DNA of 49,419 bases. Source: Sphingomonas paucimobilis NBRC 13935 (GTDB lineage: Bacteria > Pseudomonadota > Alphaproteobacteria > Sphingomonadales > Sphingomonadaceae). How positions within the stretch are numbered: position 1 is the first letter of the stretch; the number at the start of each line of letters is the position of its first letter. The notes beneath the pieces are model-generated. The model ran no database searches, was not told the origin of the DNA, and was given only the letters and a program-made list of their open reading frames with translations. The DNA is taken from assembly GCF_000739895.2 (NCBI RefSeq), contig NZ_BBJS01000064.1, forward strand, positions 1 to 49,419, written 5' to 3'. This document shows, piece after piece, positions 25,677 through 34,330 of this stretch. The position numbers and the translations under genes are program-made.

Positions 25677-25795
25677 GCGAAGACTGAGGCCCCAGTTCTT
25701 TCCAAGCCGGTGGCGCGCTGAAACGTCGCGCGGGCGGCAAATGCCTCGCGCCTTTGATAGCGCATCAAAACGGGACCCCGGCCTTCACCGGGGAA
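25677..25795. repeat. Family C inverted repeat, degenerate left arm
   Basis: The left part, about 25677-25694 (CGGCGAAGACTGAGGCCCC), is a worn copy. The middle CCGGTGGCGCGCTGAAACG and the right arm GGGACCCCGGCCTTCACCGG (25772-25791) match copies at 34331 and 35551. It lies just past the thymidylate kinase stop. Confidence 0.65.
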
Positions 25796-25799
25796 CAGA

Positions 25800-26471
25800 T
25801 TAGCGCAGGCGCTCGGTCACCAGTGCCGTGATCTCGTCGGCGATCGCGGCCGGATCGCGCAAGTTGCCGCCCGCCACGGTCGACACCGTCGCCCATTCGC
25901 CCAGCATCGCGCCGTCCGCCATCGCGGCATAATTGGCCCGTACCCGCGCCTGAAGCCCCAGATCGGCCTCATAGGCGTCATAGGTCTCGTCGGTGTAGCT
26001 GCGCTTGCGCTTGCGGGCGATCAAGTCGCGCGCGATCTCGAGCGGCGTGTCGAGATAGACCGACAGATGCGGCGCGGGCAGGCGGAACTGAACCGTTTCC
26101 AACTGCTCGATCCATTGCAGCAATGCCTCGGCCTGCTCGGTCGGCACCTGCGCGGCCTGATAGGCCATGTTGGACGCGATATAGCGGTCGAAGACGATGA
26201 CGTCGTGGCGTTCGGCCAACTCGACCAGATGTGGCCGCGATTCGAATCGGTCGAGTGCGTAAAGCGTCGCCGCCGTCTCGGGCGCCGCCGCATGGGGCAG
26301 GCGGCCAGCCAGATATTCGCCCAGCGCCCAGCCGCCGACCGTCTCGGCATAGCGCGGAAAGGACAGGGCCGCCGCCGATAGCCCGGCGGCGTTCAGCCGC
26401 TCGGTCACGGCCGCCGTCGCGGTCGCCTTGCCGGCGCCGTCCGCCCCCTCGATGGCGAGCAGAAACGCCAT
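25800..26471 (-). CDS. tmk: Thymidylate kinase
   Basis: This 223-residue P-loop kinase has the dTMP kinase features: Walker A region AIEGADGAGKAT (about 6-17), FPRYAETVGGWALGEYLAGR, DR motif FDRYIASNMAYQ, and a basic lid ARKRKRSYTD. It phosphorylates dTMP to dTDP for DNA synthesis. The Walker A has Ala where Ser or Thr usually follows the lysine (GKA rather than GKS/T). The sequence is not the most common bacterial Tmk type, so a second dTMP-kinase-like protein elsewhere in the genome is possible. Its start overlaps the chorismate mutase stop (TGATG). Confidence 0.82.
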   Translation of the reverse strand: MAFLLAIEGADGAGKATATAAVTERLNAAGLSAAALSFPRYAETVGGWALGEYLAGRLPHAAAPETAATLYALDRFESRPHLVELAERHDVIVFDRYIASNMAYQAAQVPTEQAEALLQWIEQLETVQFRLPAPHLSVYLDTPLEIARDLIARKRKRSYTDETYDAYEADLGLQARVRANYAAMADGAMLGEWATVSTVAGGNLRDPAAIADEITALVTERLR

Positions 26472-26749
26472 CAGCCGCGAAAGCCTTCATGATGGCGGAT
26501 CACCTCGTCGATGATGAAGCGCAGGAATTTTTCGGAAAATTCAGGGTCGAGCTGCGCATCGCTGGCCAATTGGCGCAGCCGGGCGATCTGGGTCTCCTCG
26601 CGACTGGGATCGGCGGGGGGAAGTTCGTTCTCCGCCTTGTAGCGTCCGACCGCCTGGGTGATCTTGAACCGCTCGGCCAGCATGAAAACCAGCGCGGCGT
26701 CGATATTGTCGATCGACTGGCGATAGCCGGTCAGCACGGTGTCGGACAT
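26471..26749 (-). CDS. Chorismate mutase (AroQ class, monofunctional)
   Basis: This 92-residue all-helical AroQ-type enzyme converts chorismate to prephenate for phenylalanine and tyrosine synthesis. It shows the N-terminal helix YRQSIDNIDAALVFMLAERF with Arg10 and Arg27, Lys38 in GRYKAE, and the DPSREE turn. The length fits a stand-alone cytoplasmic domain with no signal peptide. The gene overlaps tmk by one base and is divergent from the polyprenyl synthase gene. Confidence 0.93.
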   Translation of the reverse strand: MSDTVLTGYRQSIDNIDAALVFMLAERFKITQAVGRYKAENELPPADPSREETQIARLRQLASDAQLDPEFSEKFLRFIIDEVIRHHEGFRG

Positions 26750-26858
26750 GAGTGGCGTAGCTCCCTCTGGCGTGCGCGCGGCACATGAATTCGCGCACGC
26801 CCTTTCGCGCTTAGGCTTGCGTTCGGCAAGCGTTGTCGCCAGAGGCTCTTACCTGCCC

Positions 26859-27869
26859 ATGACCGTAACCGCCACCCGCCTCGCCAAGCCCGCGCCCTCG
26901 CTGGACCCGATGATCCGGCTGGTGGCCGACGACATGAACGCCGTGAACCAGGTGATCATCGACCGGATGCGGTCGGAGATTCCGTTGATCCCGCAGCTTG
27001 CCGGGCATCTGATCTCGGGTGGCGGCAAGCGGATGCGCCCGATGCTGACGCTCGCCAGCGCGCAGTTGCTCGGCTATCGCGGCACCAGCCACCATGTGCT
27101 GGCGGCGGCGGTCGAGTTCATCCACACCGCGACGCTGCTTCACGACGACGTGGTCGACGGCTCGGACCTGCGGCGCGGGCGGCGCACCGCCAATATCATC
27201 TGGGGCAATCCGGCGAGCGTGCTGGTCGGCGACTTCCTGTTCAGCCGGTCGTTCCAACTGATGGTCGATGCGGGCAGCCTGAAGGTGCTCAACATCCTGT
27301 CGGGCGCCTCGGCGGTGATCGCCGAGGGCGAGGTCAACCAGTTGACCGCCGTGCGGCAGGTGGGGCTGCCGGAGGAACGTTACCTCTCGATCATCGACGC
27401 CAAGACCGCCGCGCTCTTTGCCGCCGCGTGCCGCATCGCCGCCGTGGTGGCCGAGCGGCCCGAAGCCGAGGAACTGGCGCTGGAGGCCTATGGCCGCAAC
27501 CTCGGTATCGCCTTCCAGCTAATCGACGATGCGATCGACTATGTGTCGGACGCCGGCACCATGGGCAAGGATGCGGGGGACGATTTCCGCGAGGGTAAGA
27601 TGACGCTGCCGGTGATCCTCGCCTATGCGCGCGGCAACGAGGAAGAGCGTGCTTTCTGGAAGGATGCGGTCGAGGGGCGGCGCACCTCGGACCAGGATTT
27701 CACCCGCGCTATCGCGCTGGTCCGCAAGAGCCGGGCGGTCGATGACACCATGGCGCGGGCGCGGCACTATGGTGGCCTGGCGATCGAGGCGATCCGGGGT
27801 TTCGCGGATGGTCCGGCGAAGGCGGCGATGATCGAGGCGGTCGAGTTCGCGGTCGCGCGGGCGTATTGA
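26859..27869 (+). CDS. Long-chain polyprenyl diphosphate synthase (quinone side chain)
   Basis: This 336-residue trans-prenyltransferase has GGGKRMRP (53-60), the first Asp-rich motif LLHDDVVD (DDVVD at 96-100), and the second motif IDDAIDYV (DDAID at 223-227). It extends allylic diphosphates with isopentenyl diphosphate to make the ubiquinone tail, most likely decaprenyl (ubiquinone-10) in this group; chain length is inferred from taxonomy. ATG 26859 was chosen to match family N-termini; an open extension upstream is not conserved in character. Confidence 0.93.
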   Translation: MTVTATRLAKPAPSLDPMIRLVADDMNAVNQVIIDRMRSEIPLIPQLAGHLISGGGKRMRPMLTLASAQLLGYRGTSHHVLAAAVEFIHTATLLHDDVVDGSDLRRGRRTANIIWGNPASVLVGDFLFSRSFQLMVDAGSLKVLNILSGASAVIAEGEVNQLTAVRQVGLPEERYLSIIDAKTAALFAAACRIAAVVAERPEAEELALEAYGRNLGIAFQLIDDAIDYVSDAGTMGKDAGDDFREGKMTLPVILAYARGNEEERAFWKDAVEGRRTSDQDFTRAIALVRKSRAVDDTMARARHYGGLAIEAIRGFADGPAKAAMIEAVEFAVARAY

Positions 27870-27912
27870 ACTCGGGCCGCTCCGGTAAAGACTGAAGGCG
27901 TTCCGCCAACCC

Positions 27913-28008
27913 CCGTTCAGGCTGAGCGAAGTCGAAGCCCACGTCCCGACATTCGCCCAATGGACAGGGTTTCCCTTGGCCTTCGACTTCGCTCAGGCTG
28001 AACGGAAG
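27913..28008. repeat. Family A inverted repeat pair
   Basis: Copy CGTTCAGGCTGAGCGAAGTC starts at 27914 and faces the inverted copy CTTCGACTTCGCTCAGGCTG at 27981-28000. It lies in the gap before hrpB; an open frame that runs through the second copy is not part of hrpB. Confidence 0.8.
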
Positions 28009-28083
28009 TTGGGGATGGGGGGAGAGGCGGCGGGAAAGGTGAGGTCCTTCACCCCGCTCGCCAAACCCCGTATCGAACCCCGC

Positions 28084-30534
28084 ATGACCCTGCCCGTCAC
28101 CGCCGTCCTGCCCGACCTGTTGACCGCGCTCGCCGACGCCCCCAACGTCGTCCTCGTCGCGCCGCCGGGCGCCGGTAAGACCACCGCCGTCGCGCCCGCG
28201 TTGCTCGACCAGCCTTGGTGCACCGGTGAAGTCCTGCTCCTCTCTCCCCGCCGTCTCGCCGCGCGTGCCGCCGCCGAGCGGATGGCCGCGCTCGCCGAGG
28301 AGCCGGTCGGCCGCACCTTCGGCTATGCCACGCGCATGGATACGAAGGTCAGCGCCGCGACCCGCGTAACCGTCGTGACCGAGGGCATCTTCGTCGCGCG
28401 TATCCAGGCCGATCCCGAACTGGCGGGCGTCTCGGCCGTGCTGTTCGACGAAGTGCACGAACGCAGCCTCGACGGCGATTTCGGCCTGGCGCTGGCGCTC
28501 GATGCGCAAGCGGGCCTGCGCCCCGACCTGCGGCTGGTCGCGATGTCGGCGACGCTGGATGGTCGCCGCTTCTCCAGCCTGATGGGCGAAGCGCCCGTCA
28601 TCGAGAGCGAGGGGCGCAGCTATCCGCTGACCTTGCGCCATCTCGGCCGAGCCGCCGAAGCTAGGGTAGAGGATTCGGTCGCCTCCGCCATCCGCCGCGC
28701 GCTTCAGGACGAAGCGGAGGGCGATATCCTCGCCTTTCTGCCCGGAACCGCCGAGATCGCCCGTACCGCCGAGCGGCTCGCCAACCTGCCGTCCGATATC
28801 GCGGTCCATGAACTCCATGGTTCGCTCGATCCGGCGGCACAGCGGGCGGCGATCCGGCGAGACCCGGAAGGACGGCGGCGAATCGTGCTCGCCACCTCGA
28901 TCGCGGAGACCAGCCTGACGCTCGACGGCGTGCGGATCGTCGTCGATTCGGGGCTGGCCCGCCGTCCGCGCTATGATCGCGCGGCGGGGATGACCCGGCT
29001 CGTTACCGAGCGTGCCAGCCAAGCCGCCGTCATCCAGCGCGCGGGTCGTGCCGCACGCCAATCGCCGGGTGTCGCCTATCGCCTGTGGGAAGAGGCTGCG
29101 ACGGCGGGCCTGCCGCGCTTCGACCCGCCGGAGATATTGGAGGCGGACCTGTCGGCGCTGCTGCTCGGCACGGCGCTATGGGGTGTCGGCGATCCGCGCG
29201 CGCTGCCCTGGCTTGATCCGCCGCCCGAGGCCGCCGTCGCCGAGGCGCGCGCGCGGCTGACCGTGCTGGAGGCACTGGACGATTCCGGCCGCCCGACCGC
29301 GCATGGCAAGGCCATCGCCAAGCTGCCGATGCCGCCGCGCCTGGCGCATATGCTGATCCGCAGCGGCGAGCGGGGCTTGGCTTCCACCGCTGCCGAGGTG
29401 GCGGTGCTGCTCGGCGAGCGGGGCATCGGCGGGCAGGATGTCGATGTCGAACAGCGCCTGCGCCGCTGGCGGACCGAGCGTGGCCCCAAGGCCGAAGCGG
29501 CGCGCCAGATGGCGAAACGCTGGACAGGCCTCGCCCCCAAGCCGGTCGAGCGCGAGGCCTGGGATCACCTGGCGGGCGTCTGCCTAGCGCTCGCCTATCC
29601 CGACCGGGTGGCGCGGCGGCGCGATGGGACGGGTGAGAATTGGGCGAGCGTCGGCGGGCGTGGCTTCCGGCTCGACCCGGCGTCAGCGCTGGCGGGGTCG
29701 GAATGGTTGGCGGTGGGGGAGACGCAAGGGGCGGCTTCGGGCGCGCGCATCCTGTCCGCCGCGCCGCTCGACCTTGCCACCGTCGAGGCCTTGTTCGCCG
29801 ATCGGATCGAGACCCGGCGCACCGTCATTTTCAATCCCGCGACCGGCGGCGTCGAGACTCTGCGCGAACGTCGGCTGGGCGGGCTTCGCCTGTCGAGTGG
29901 TCCCGATTCGGGGGCTTCGGCCGAAGCGGTGGCGGCTGCGTTGGTCGACGGGGTGCGGACACACGGCCTGTCGTTGCTCCCATGGAGCGACGGGGCAGGA
30001 GCGTATCGGGCGCGTGCGGCCTATGCTGGGGTGGCGCTGGACGATGCGACGCTGATCGAACGGCTCGACGACTGGCTACCCGCTCTGGTCGCGGGGAAGC
30101 GGCGGCTCGACGCGATCGCGCCGGGCGCGTTGACCGAGGCAATCCGCAACCTGATCGACTGGAACGACCAGCGGCGGATCGATTCGATGGCACCCGCCCA
30201 GTTCACCAGCCCAGCGGGCAGCACCCATGCGATTGATTATGCGGCCGAAGGCGGCCCGCGTGTCGAGCTTCGCGTGCAGGCACTGTTCGGTCTCGCCGAG
30301 CATCCGGTGATCGGAACCGAGCGGGTGCCGCTGGTCCTGAGCCTGACCTCACCCGCCGGCCGCCCGATCCAGACGACGCGTGACCTGCCCGGTTTCTGGG
30401 CGGGAAGCTGGAGCGCGGTGGCGAAGGAAATGCGCGGTCGCTACCCCCGCCATCCCTGGCCCGATGCGCCTGCGGAGGCGTCCGCGACGCTGCGCACGAA
30501 AAAGGCGGATGCAAGAGCCGCCGGTTCGCGATAA
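28084..30534 (+). CDS. hrpB: ATP-dependent helicase HrpB
   Basis: This 816-residue DEAH/RHA-type helicase matches HrpB in length. Motifs are I APPGAGKTT (26-34), II DEVHER, III MSATLDG, V ATSIAETSLTLDGV and VI QRAGRAAR, followed by the HrpB-specific C-terminal domain. HrpB's role in bacteria is poorly known. ATG 28084 starts the typical N-terminus (LPVTAVLPDLLTALADAPNVVLVAPPG is preceded only by MT); the longer frame upstream reads through a dispersed repeat. A complex I subunit gene follows after 12 bases. Confidence 0.95.
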   Translation: MTLPVTAVLPDLLTALADAPNVVLVAPPGAGKTTAVAPALLDQPWCTGEVLLLSPRRLAARAAAERMAALAEEPVGRTFGYATRMDTKVSAATRVTVVTEGIFVARIQADPELAGVSAVLFDEVHERSLDGDFGLALALDAQAGLRPDLRLVAMSATLDGRRFSSLMGEAPVIESEGRSYPLTLRHLGRAAEARVEDSVASAIRRALQDEAEGDILAFLPGTAEIARTAERLANLPSDIAVHELHGSLDPAAQRAAIRRDPEGRRRIVLATSIAETSLTLDGVRIVVDSGLARRPRYDRAAGMTRLVTERASQAAVIQRAGRAARQSPGVAYRLWEEAATAGLPRFDPPEILEADLSALLLGTALWGVGDPRALPWLDPPPEAAVAEARARLTVLEALDDSGRPTAHGKAIAKLPMPPRLAHMLIRSGERGLASTAAEVAVLLGERGIGGQDVDVEQRLRRWRTERGPKAEAARQMAKRWTGLAPKPVEREAWDHLAGVCLALAYPDRVARRRDGTGENWASVGGRGFRLDPASALAGSEWLAVGETQGAASGARILSAAPLDLATVEALFADRIETRRTVIFNPATGGVETLRERRLGGLRLSSGPDSGASAEAVAAALVDGVRTHGLSLLPWSDGAGAYRARAAYAGVALDDATLIERLDDWLPALVAGKRRLDAIAPGALTEAIRNLIDWNDQRRIDSMAPAQFTSPAGSTHAIDYAAEGGPRVELRVQALFGLAEHPVIGTERVPLVLSLTSPAGRPIQTTRDLPGFWAGSWSAVAKEMRGRYPRHPWPDAPAEASATLRTKKADARAAGSR

Positions 30535-30546
30535 GGGACAAGAATT

Positions 30547-30828
30547 ATGGCCACCGCTCGCATCTTCCAGCGCCCCAAGAACGCGATGCAATCCGGCAAG
30601 TACCGGACCGATCGCTGGCAACTCGAATTCGAACCCACCGAGGCGAAACAGCCCGATCCCCTGACCGGCTGGGCCGGCAGCGGCGACACGCGGGAGCAGG
30701 TTCGCCTGACCTTCGCGACGCTGGAAGAGGCGATCGCCTATTGCCAGCGCGAAGGGCTTGACCACCATGTCGTGCCGACGCCGCAGAAGACGCTGAAGCT
30801 GCAGAGCTACGCCGACAATTTCCGCTGA
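30547..30828 (+). CDS. NDUFS4-like complex I accessory subunit
   Basis: This 93-residue protein has the ETC complex I subunit pattern shared with mitochondrial NDUFS4: ARIFQRPKNAMQSGKYRTD, LEFEP, the PLTGWAGSGDTREQVRLTF segment, and FATLEEAIAYCQREG. It is an accessory protein at the peripheral arm of NADH:ubiquinone oxidoreductase and is typical of alphaproteobacteria. It is far from any nuo genes here and lies 12 bases after hrpB. Confidence 0.95.
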   Translation: MATARIFQRPKNAMQSGKYRTDRWQLEFEPTEAKQPDPLTGWAGSGDTREQVRLTFATLEEAIAYCQREGLDHHVVPTPQKTLKLQSYADNFR

Positions 30829-30864
30829 GCTTCGAGCGCTCCGGCTAGGGCTGGAGCGCTTTTT

Positions 30865-31058
30865 CGTTCGCGCGCAGTGCTGAGAAGGCTGGTTCGCGCA
30901 GAGGCGCGGAGACGTGGTGGTGTCCGCCCGGCGGCATCGGTATCGCATCACAACCGACCGGTTGGAGAGGCGTATCGCTTTCGCGAGTAAGACCCCTCCG
31001 CGTTCTCCGCGCCTCTGCGCGAACCGGCCTTCTTCGCGTCCTCGCGGCTTCGCGTGAA
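30865..31058. repeat. Family B inverted repeat pair
   Basis: Left arm, about 30865-30914 (GGTTCGCGCAGAGGCGCGGA at 30891), faces right arm, about 30986-31058 (CTCCGCGCCTCTGCGCGAAC, then CTTCGCGTCCTCGCGGCTTC). The right arm ends next to the Nudix gene stop. Confidence 0.75.
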
Positions 31059-31059
31059 C

Positions 31060-31593
31060 TCAAACGCCCAGGATGCCGCCACCCAGCAGCAACAGCATCT
31101 TGGCATCCATCACGACACCCACCGCGCGCCGCTCGGCGATAAAGGCGGGGACGTCGGACAGTTTAACCCGGTGAACGACGATCTGCTCGTCCGAATCGCC
31201 GCCACCTTCACCGACCTTTACCAAGCCGCTGGCCCGCACCAGCGTGAACCGCTCCGAGGTCATGCCGGGCGAGGAACAGAACTCCCCCAGCGCCTCGACG
31301 CGCGAGGGGCGATAGCCGGTTTCCTCTTCCAGTTCGCGCGCTGCACCGTCCAGCACCGCTTCCCCCTCGGTCTCGTCACCGATCAACCCGGCGGGCATCT
31401 CCAGGCACGGCGCGCCGACCGGAATGCGGAACTGTTCGACCAGCAGGATATGATCGTCGTCGATCGCCAGGATCACCGCCGCACGGATGTCACGCGGTCG
31501 GTCGGCATATTCCCAGCTCCCGCGCTTGCGCAGTGCGAGGAACCGACCCTCGGCCAGTGTTTCGAGGGGGGCGTCCATACGGGGATCGGTCAT
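31060..31593 (-). CDS. Nudix hydrolase, ADP-ribose pyrophosphatase-like
   Basis: This 177-residue protein has a Nudix box around GLIGDETEGEAVLDGAARE followed by LEEETGY. The upstream MPAGLIG and the downstream SSPGMTSE are typical of the ADP-ribose/NDP-sugar pyrophosphatase group. It would clear nucleoside diphosphate-linked metabolites. Its start overlaps the stop of the upstream TPM protein (ATGA), making it the last gene of the lemA-TPM-TPM-Nudix run. Confidence 0.92.
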   Translation of the reverse strand: MTDPRMDAPLETLAEGRFLALRKRGSWEYADRPRDIRAAVILAIDDDHILLVEQFRIPVGAPCLEMPAGLIGDETEGEAVLDGAARELEEETGYRPSRVEALGEFCSSPGMTSERFTLVRASGLVKVGEGGGDSDEQIVVHRVKLSDVPAFIAERRAVGVVMDAKMLLLLGGGILGV

Positions 31594-32255
31594 AGCGAGA
31601 TGGGTCTGTCCGGCAGTTCGTTGGTATCCGTCGCCGTCTTGGGGAAATGCTCGGCGAGCACAAGCCCGATGCGTTCGACCGCCGCGCTGATTCCTTCACC
31701 GGTACGGCCCTGGGCGACATGCGGCAGCATCACCGCCATCGCCTTGCCCCAGATGTCCGGGCCGACCTTGCCGGTGAGGCCGGAGTCGGCGACGATCTCC
31801 GCCATATGCTCGTCGTGCGAGAGATAGAGCAGCACGCCGTAACGGCTGTCGGTCCGCCGCTCGGCCGAGACGCGGAAGAGCAGCACGGCGCGGGCGCGCA
31901 CGCGGGCATGGCGGATGCTGCGCGGCACCAGCGCGATCCGACGCGTCACCGGGCCGAGCAGCGCGAAGACCAATCCGAAGACCAGGATCTGCGCGATCAT
32001 CAGCACGCCCAGGATCAGATCCTCGCCCGGCGCGCTCCACCCGTCATGGACCAGCGCCAGCAGCTTCAGCCCCAGGCCGGGGAAGAGCGCGGCGAACAAC
32101 GGCACCAGCAGCATCGCTGCGGCGGCGAACCAGACCGCCACGTCGCGATACTCGTCCGACCGGGGCGCGACGATGGTGACGATCTCGGCGTCAGTCATCG
32201 CCTCGGCCCGCGCCACGGCGGCGGTGATCAGATCGCTATCGGCTTCGCTCAACAT
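31590..32255 (-). CDS. TPM-domain membrane protein
   Basis: This 221-residue protein begins with a TPM-like segment (SEADSDLITAAVARAEAMTDAEIVTIVAPRSDEY). Two membrane helices follow (about 52-70 and 90-112). The rest is a cytoplasmic TPM domain (RTDSRYGVLLYLSHDEHMAEIVADSGL). Family members are loosely linked to envelope maintenance. The true start is ATG 32255: the open frame continues upstream only through the antisense of the Gly-rich tail of the previous gene. One base separates it from that gene's stop. Confidence 0.85.
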   Translation of the reverse strand: MLSEADSDLITAAVARAEAMTDAEIVTIVAPRSDEYRDVAVWFAAAAMLLVPLFAALFPGLGLKLLALVHDGWSAPGEDLILGVLMIAQILVFGLVFALLGPVTRRIALVPRSIRHARVRARAVLLFRVSAERRTDSRYGVLLYLSHDEHMAEIVADSGLTGKVGPDIWGKAMAVMLPHVAQGRTGEGISAAVERIGLVLAEHFPKTATDTNELPDRPISL

Positions 32256-32256
32256 C

Positions 32257-33159
32257 TTACCAATCCCCCGATGCGCCGCCGCCGCCAAAATCGCCTCCGC
32301 CGCCGCCGGTAAAGCCGCCGCCGAACCACGACCCGTCGCTGCCCCCGCCCGACGATCCGCCGGAACTCCAGCCGCTGCCGGCGCTGCCACCACTGCCCCA
32401 GCCGGGGCCCCAGAGGATGATCGGCCAACCGCCACCGCCGCGACGCCCGCCGCCGCCGCCGCCGCGATCGTCGTCGTCGTCATCATGGAAGCGCTGGCCC
32501 TGTTTGCGGCGCATGATCGCCAGGACAACGAAGCCGCCGATGAAGATGACCAGGACGATCAGGATCGGAAAACCATTGGAATCGCCGCCGCCTCTGCGAT
32601 GCTGGCGATCAAACTGTTTGGCGGCCTCGGCGACCTTGGCCTGCGCTTCTTCCGGCGAGGCGCGAAGTTGCGCGATCACGGCATCCGCTCCCGCGTTCAA
32701 CGCGCCCGAAATGTCGCTCGATTCGCGCAGGCGCGGCAGCATGAGGGTGCGGATCATCTGCGACGACCAGGCATCGGTCAGGATCGGCTCCAGCCCGCGC
32801 CCGACTTCCAGACGGGGGCCACGCTGGCCCTTGCCTTCGTTGGGCGCGACGAACAGGATCGCGCCGTTGTCCGCGTTCTTCAGGCCCACGCCCCAGGCAC
32901 GGCCGAGGCGATAGCCATAATCCTCGATCGGATAGCCCTGCAGGTCGGGAATGGTCGCGACCACCAACTGGCGGCCGGTATCCTTCTGCAAGGCTTCCAG
33001 CTTCTGCTCGAGCTGGGCCTTGGTGGCCGGATCGATCTTGCCCGCCGCATCGACGACCAGACCGTCGAACTTGGGAAAGGTCTGCGCCATCACGGGGACG
33101 GCGCAGAGGATCAGCCAGAGCCCGAGAACCGGGCGAAGCAACCGGGTGAACCGGGTCAT
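32257..33159 (-). CDS. TPM-domain exported membrane protein (YgcG-like) with Gly-rich tail
   Basis: This 300-residue protein has a signal peptide (about 1-25), a periplasmic TPM domain (about 28-150: FPKFDGLVVDAAGKIDPATK, ATIPDLQGYPIEDYGYRLGR, DNGAILFVAP), one membrane helix (about 198-216), a poly-Asp stretch (HDDDDDD), and a long Gly/Ser-rich tail ending GGGGASGDW. This layout is that of the YgcG/TPM family. It lies 10 bases after lemA, the usual partner. Its exact role is unknown. Confidence 0.92.
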   Translation of the reverse strand: MTRFTRLLRPVLGLWLILCAVPVMAQTFPKFDGLVVDAAGKIDPATKAQLEQKLEALQKDTGRQLVVATIPDLQGYPIEDYGYRLGRAWGVGLKNADNGAILFVAPNEGKGQRGPRLEVGRGLEPILTDAWSSQMIRTLMLPRLRESSDISGALNAGADAVIAQLRASPEEAQAKVAEAAKQFDRQHRRGGGDSNGFPILIVLVIFIGGFVVLAIMRRKQGQRFHDDDDDDRGGGGGGRRGGGGWPIILWGPGWGSGGSAGSGWSSGGSSGGGSDGSWFGGGFTGGGGGDFGGGGASGDW

Positions 33160-33169
33160 GAGGATGCGA

Positions 33170-33763
33170 TCAGCTACCGAAATTCACCTTCGGGGCATTC
33201 TGGGCCCCCGGCGTCGTCGCCTGATAGGGAGTGATCGGCTTGGCACCGTAGAAGACCTTCGCACCGATCGCATCGGGGAAGGTGCGGATACGCGTGTTAT
33301 AGGCCTGAACCGCCGTGTTATAATCGCGGATCGCGATGTTGATGCGGTTCTCGGTACCTTCGAGCTGGCTCATGAAAGTCTGGAAATTGTCCTGGCTCTT
33401 CAGGTTCGGATAGGCCTCGACATTGGCGAGCAGGCGGCCGAGCGAGCCGCTGAGCTGCCCCTGTGCCTGAGCGAATTGCTGCATCTTGGCAGGATCCGAA
33501 ATGTCATCGGCGCTGACCTGGACCGAGGTCGCCTTGGCGCGGGCGTTGACCACGTCGGTCAGGATCGCCTTTTCCGAGGCGGCAGCGCCCTTCACGGTCG
33601 CTTCGAGGTTGGGGATCAGGTCTGCACGGCGCTGATAGGCGGCCTGGACGTCCGCCCATTTCGCCTTCGCATTTTCCTCCGCCGTGGGCACGCTGTTCAT
33701 GCCGCAGCCGGACAGCGCGACGGCCATCACGACCGGGGTCAGGGCAAGAACGGGACGACGCAT
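33170..33763 (-). CDS. lemA: LemA family protein
   Basis: This 197-residue protein has an N-terminal signal with a lipobox-like LSGCGMN (Cys near residue 20), so it may be an inner-membrane or outer-membrane lipoprotein. The LemA blocks follow: WADVQAAYQRRADLIPNLEATVKG, EAYPNLKSQDNFQTFMSQLEGTENRI, and ARDYNTAVQAYN-like IRDYNTAVQAYNTRIRTFP. It is mostly helical. It is the first gene of a four-gene unit with two TPM proteins and a Nudix hydrolase. Confidence 0.95.
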   Translation of the reverse strand: MRRPVLALTPVVMAVALSGCGMNSVPTAEENAKAKWADVQAAYQRRADLIPNLEATVKGAAASEKAILTDVVNARAKATSVQVSADDISDPAKMQQFAQAQGQLSGSLGRLLANVEAYPNLKSQDNFQTFMSQLEGTENRINIAIRDYNTAVQAYNTRIRTFPDAIGAKVFYGAKPITPYQATTPGAQNAPKVNFGS

Positions 33764-33870
33764 TCGAATATTCCTCCGTCAACTGTCTGGTCTATATAAG
33801 ACGCATGGGCGGCTTGGCGAAGGGCAAAAGCGACGATAGCGTAAAGGGCATCGAATTGAGGGAGTTGGCG

Positions 33871-34323
33871 ATGCTCAAGGAATTTCGTGCCTTCATCGCG
33901 CGGGGCAATGTGCTGGACCTGGCGGTGGCGGTGATCATCGGGGCGGCGTTCAGCAAGATCGTGACGTCGCTGACCGACGATGTGCTGATGCCGGTGATCG
34001 GCAAGGTTTTCGGCGGGCTGGATTTTTCCAGCTATTTCCTGCGCATGGGGCCGGTGCCGGCGAGCTATACGGGGTCGCTGAGCGACTATGCCGCGCTGAA
34101 GAAGGCGGGGGTGCCGCTGCTGGGGTACGGCGCGTTTGTGACCCAGGCGGTCAATTTCGTGATCGTCGCCTTCATCATCTTCCTGCTGGTCCGCACGGTG
34201 AACCGCGCGACGACCCTGTTCGAGAAGGAAAAGGCCAAGGCGGCGGAGGAGCCCAAGGCCGAGCCGACCGATATCGCGCTGCTGCGGGAGATTCGCGACG
34301 AACTGCGCGCGCGTCGTCCTTAA
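33871..34323 (+). CDS. mscL: Large-conductance mechanosensitive channel MscL
   Basis: This 150-residue protein has the MscL N-terminus LKEFRAFIARGNVLDLAVAV, the first pore helix (AVAVIIGAAFSKIV), a periplasmic loop, and the second helix (FVTQAVNFVIVAFIIFLLVR). The cytoplasmic C-terminal helix is charged (LLREIRDEL). It opens on sudden osmotic downshift to release solutes. GAGGGAG at 33857-33863 supports ATG 33871; an upstream extension is open but atypical. Confidence 0.96.
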   Translation: MLKEFRAFIARGNVLDLAVAVIIGAAFSKIVTSLTDDVLMPVIGKVFGGLDFSSYFLRMGPVPASYTGSLSDYAALKKAGVPLLGYGAFVTQAVNFVIVAFIIFLLVRTVNRATTLFEKEKAKAAEEPKAEPTDIALLREIRDELRARRP

Positions 34324-34330
34324 TTTATCA

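Noticed and set aside
27976..28083. N-terminal extension of HrpB from 27976
   Set aside because: The extension is translated from a family A dispersed repeat and has no counterpart in HrpB proteins.
19257..31058. Family B repeats as CRISPR arrays
   Set aside because: Copies are inverted pairs of variable length without regular spacers, and no cas genes are present.
32256..32528. N-terminal extension of the second TPM protein from 32528
   Set aside because: It is the other frame of the Gly-rich tail of the upstream gene (an Ala-rich artefact); ATG 32255 follows the upstream stop directly.
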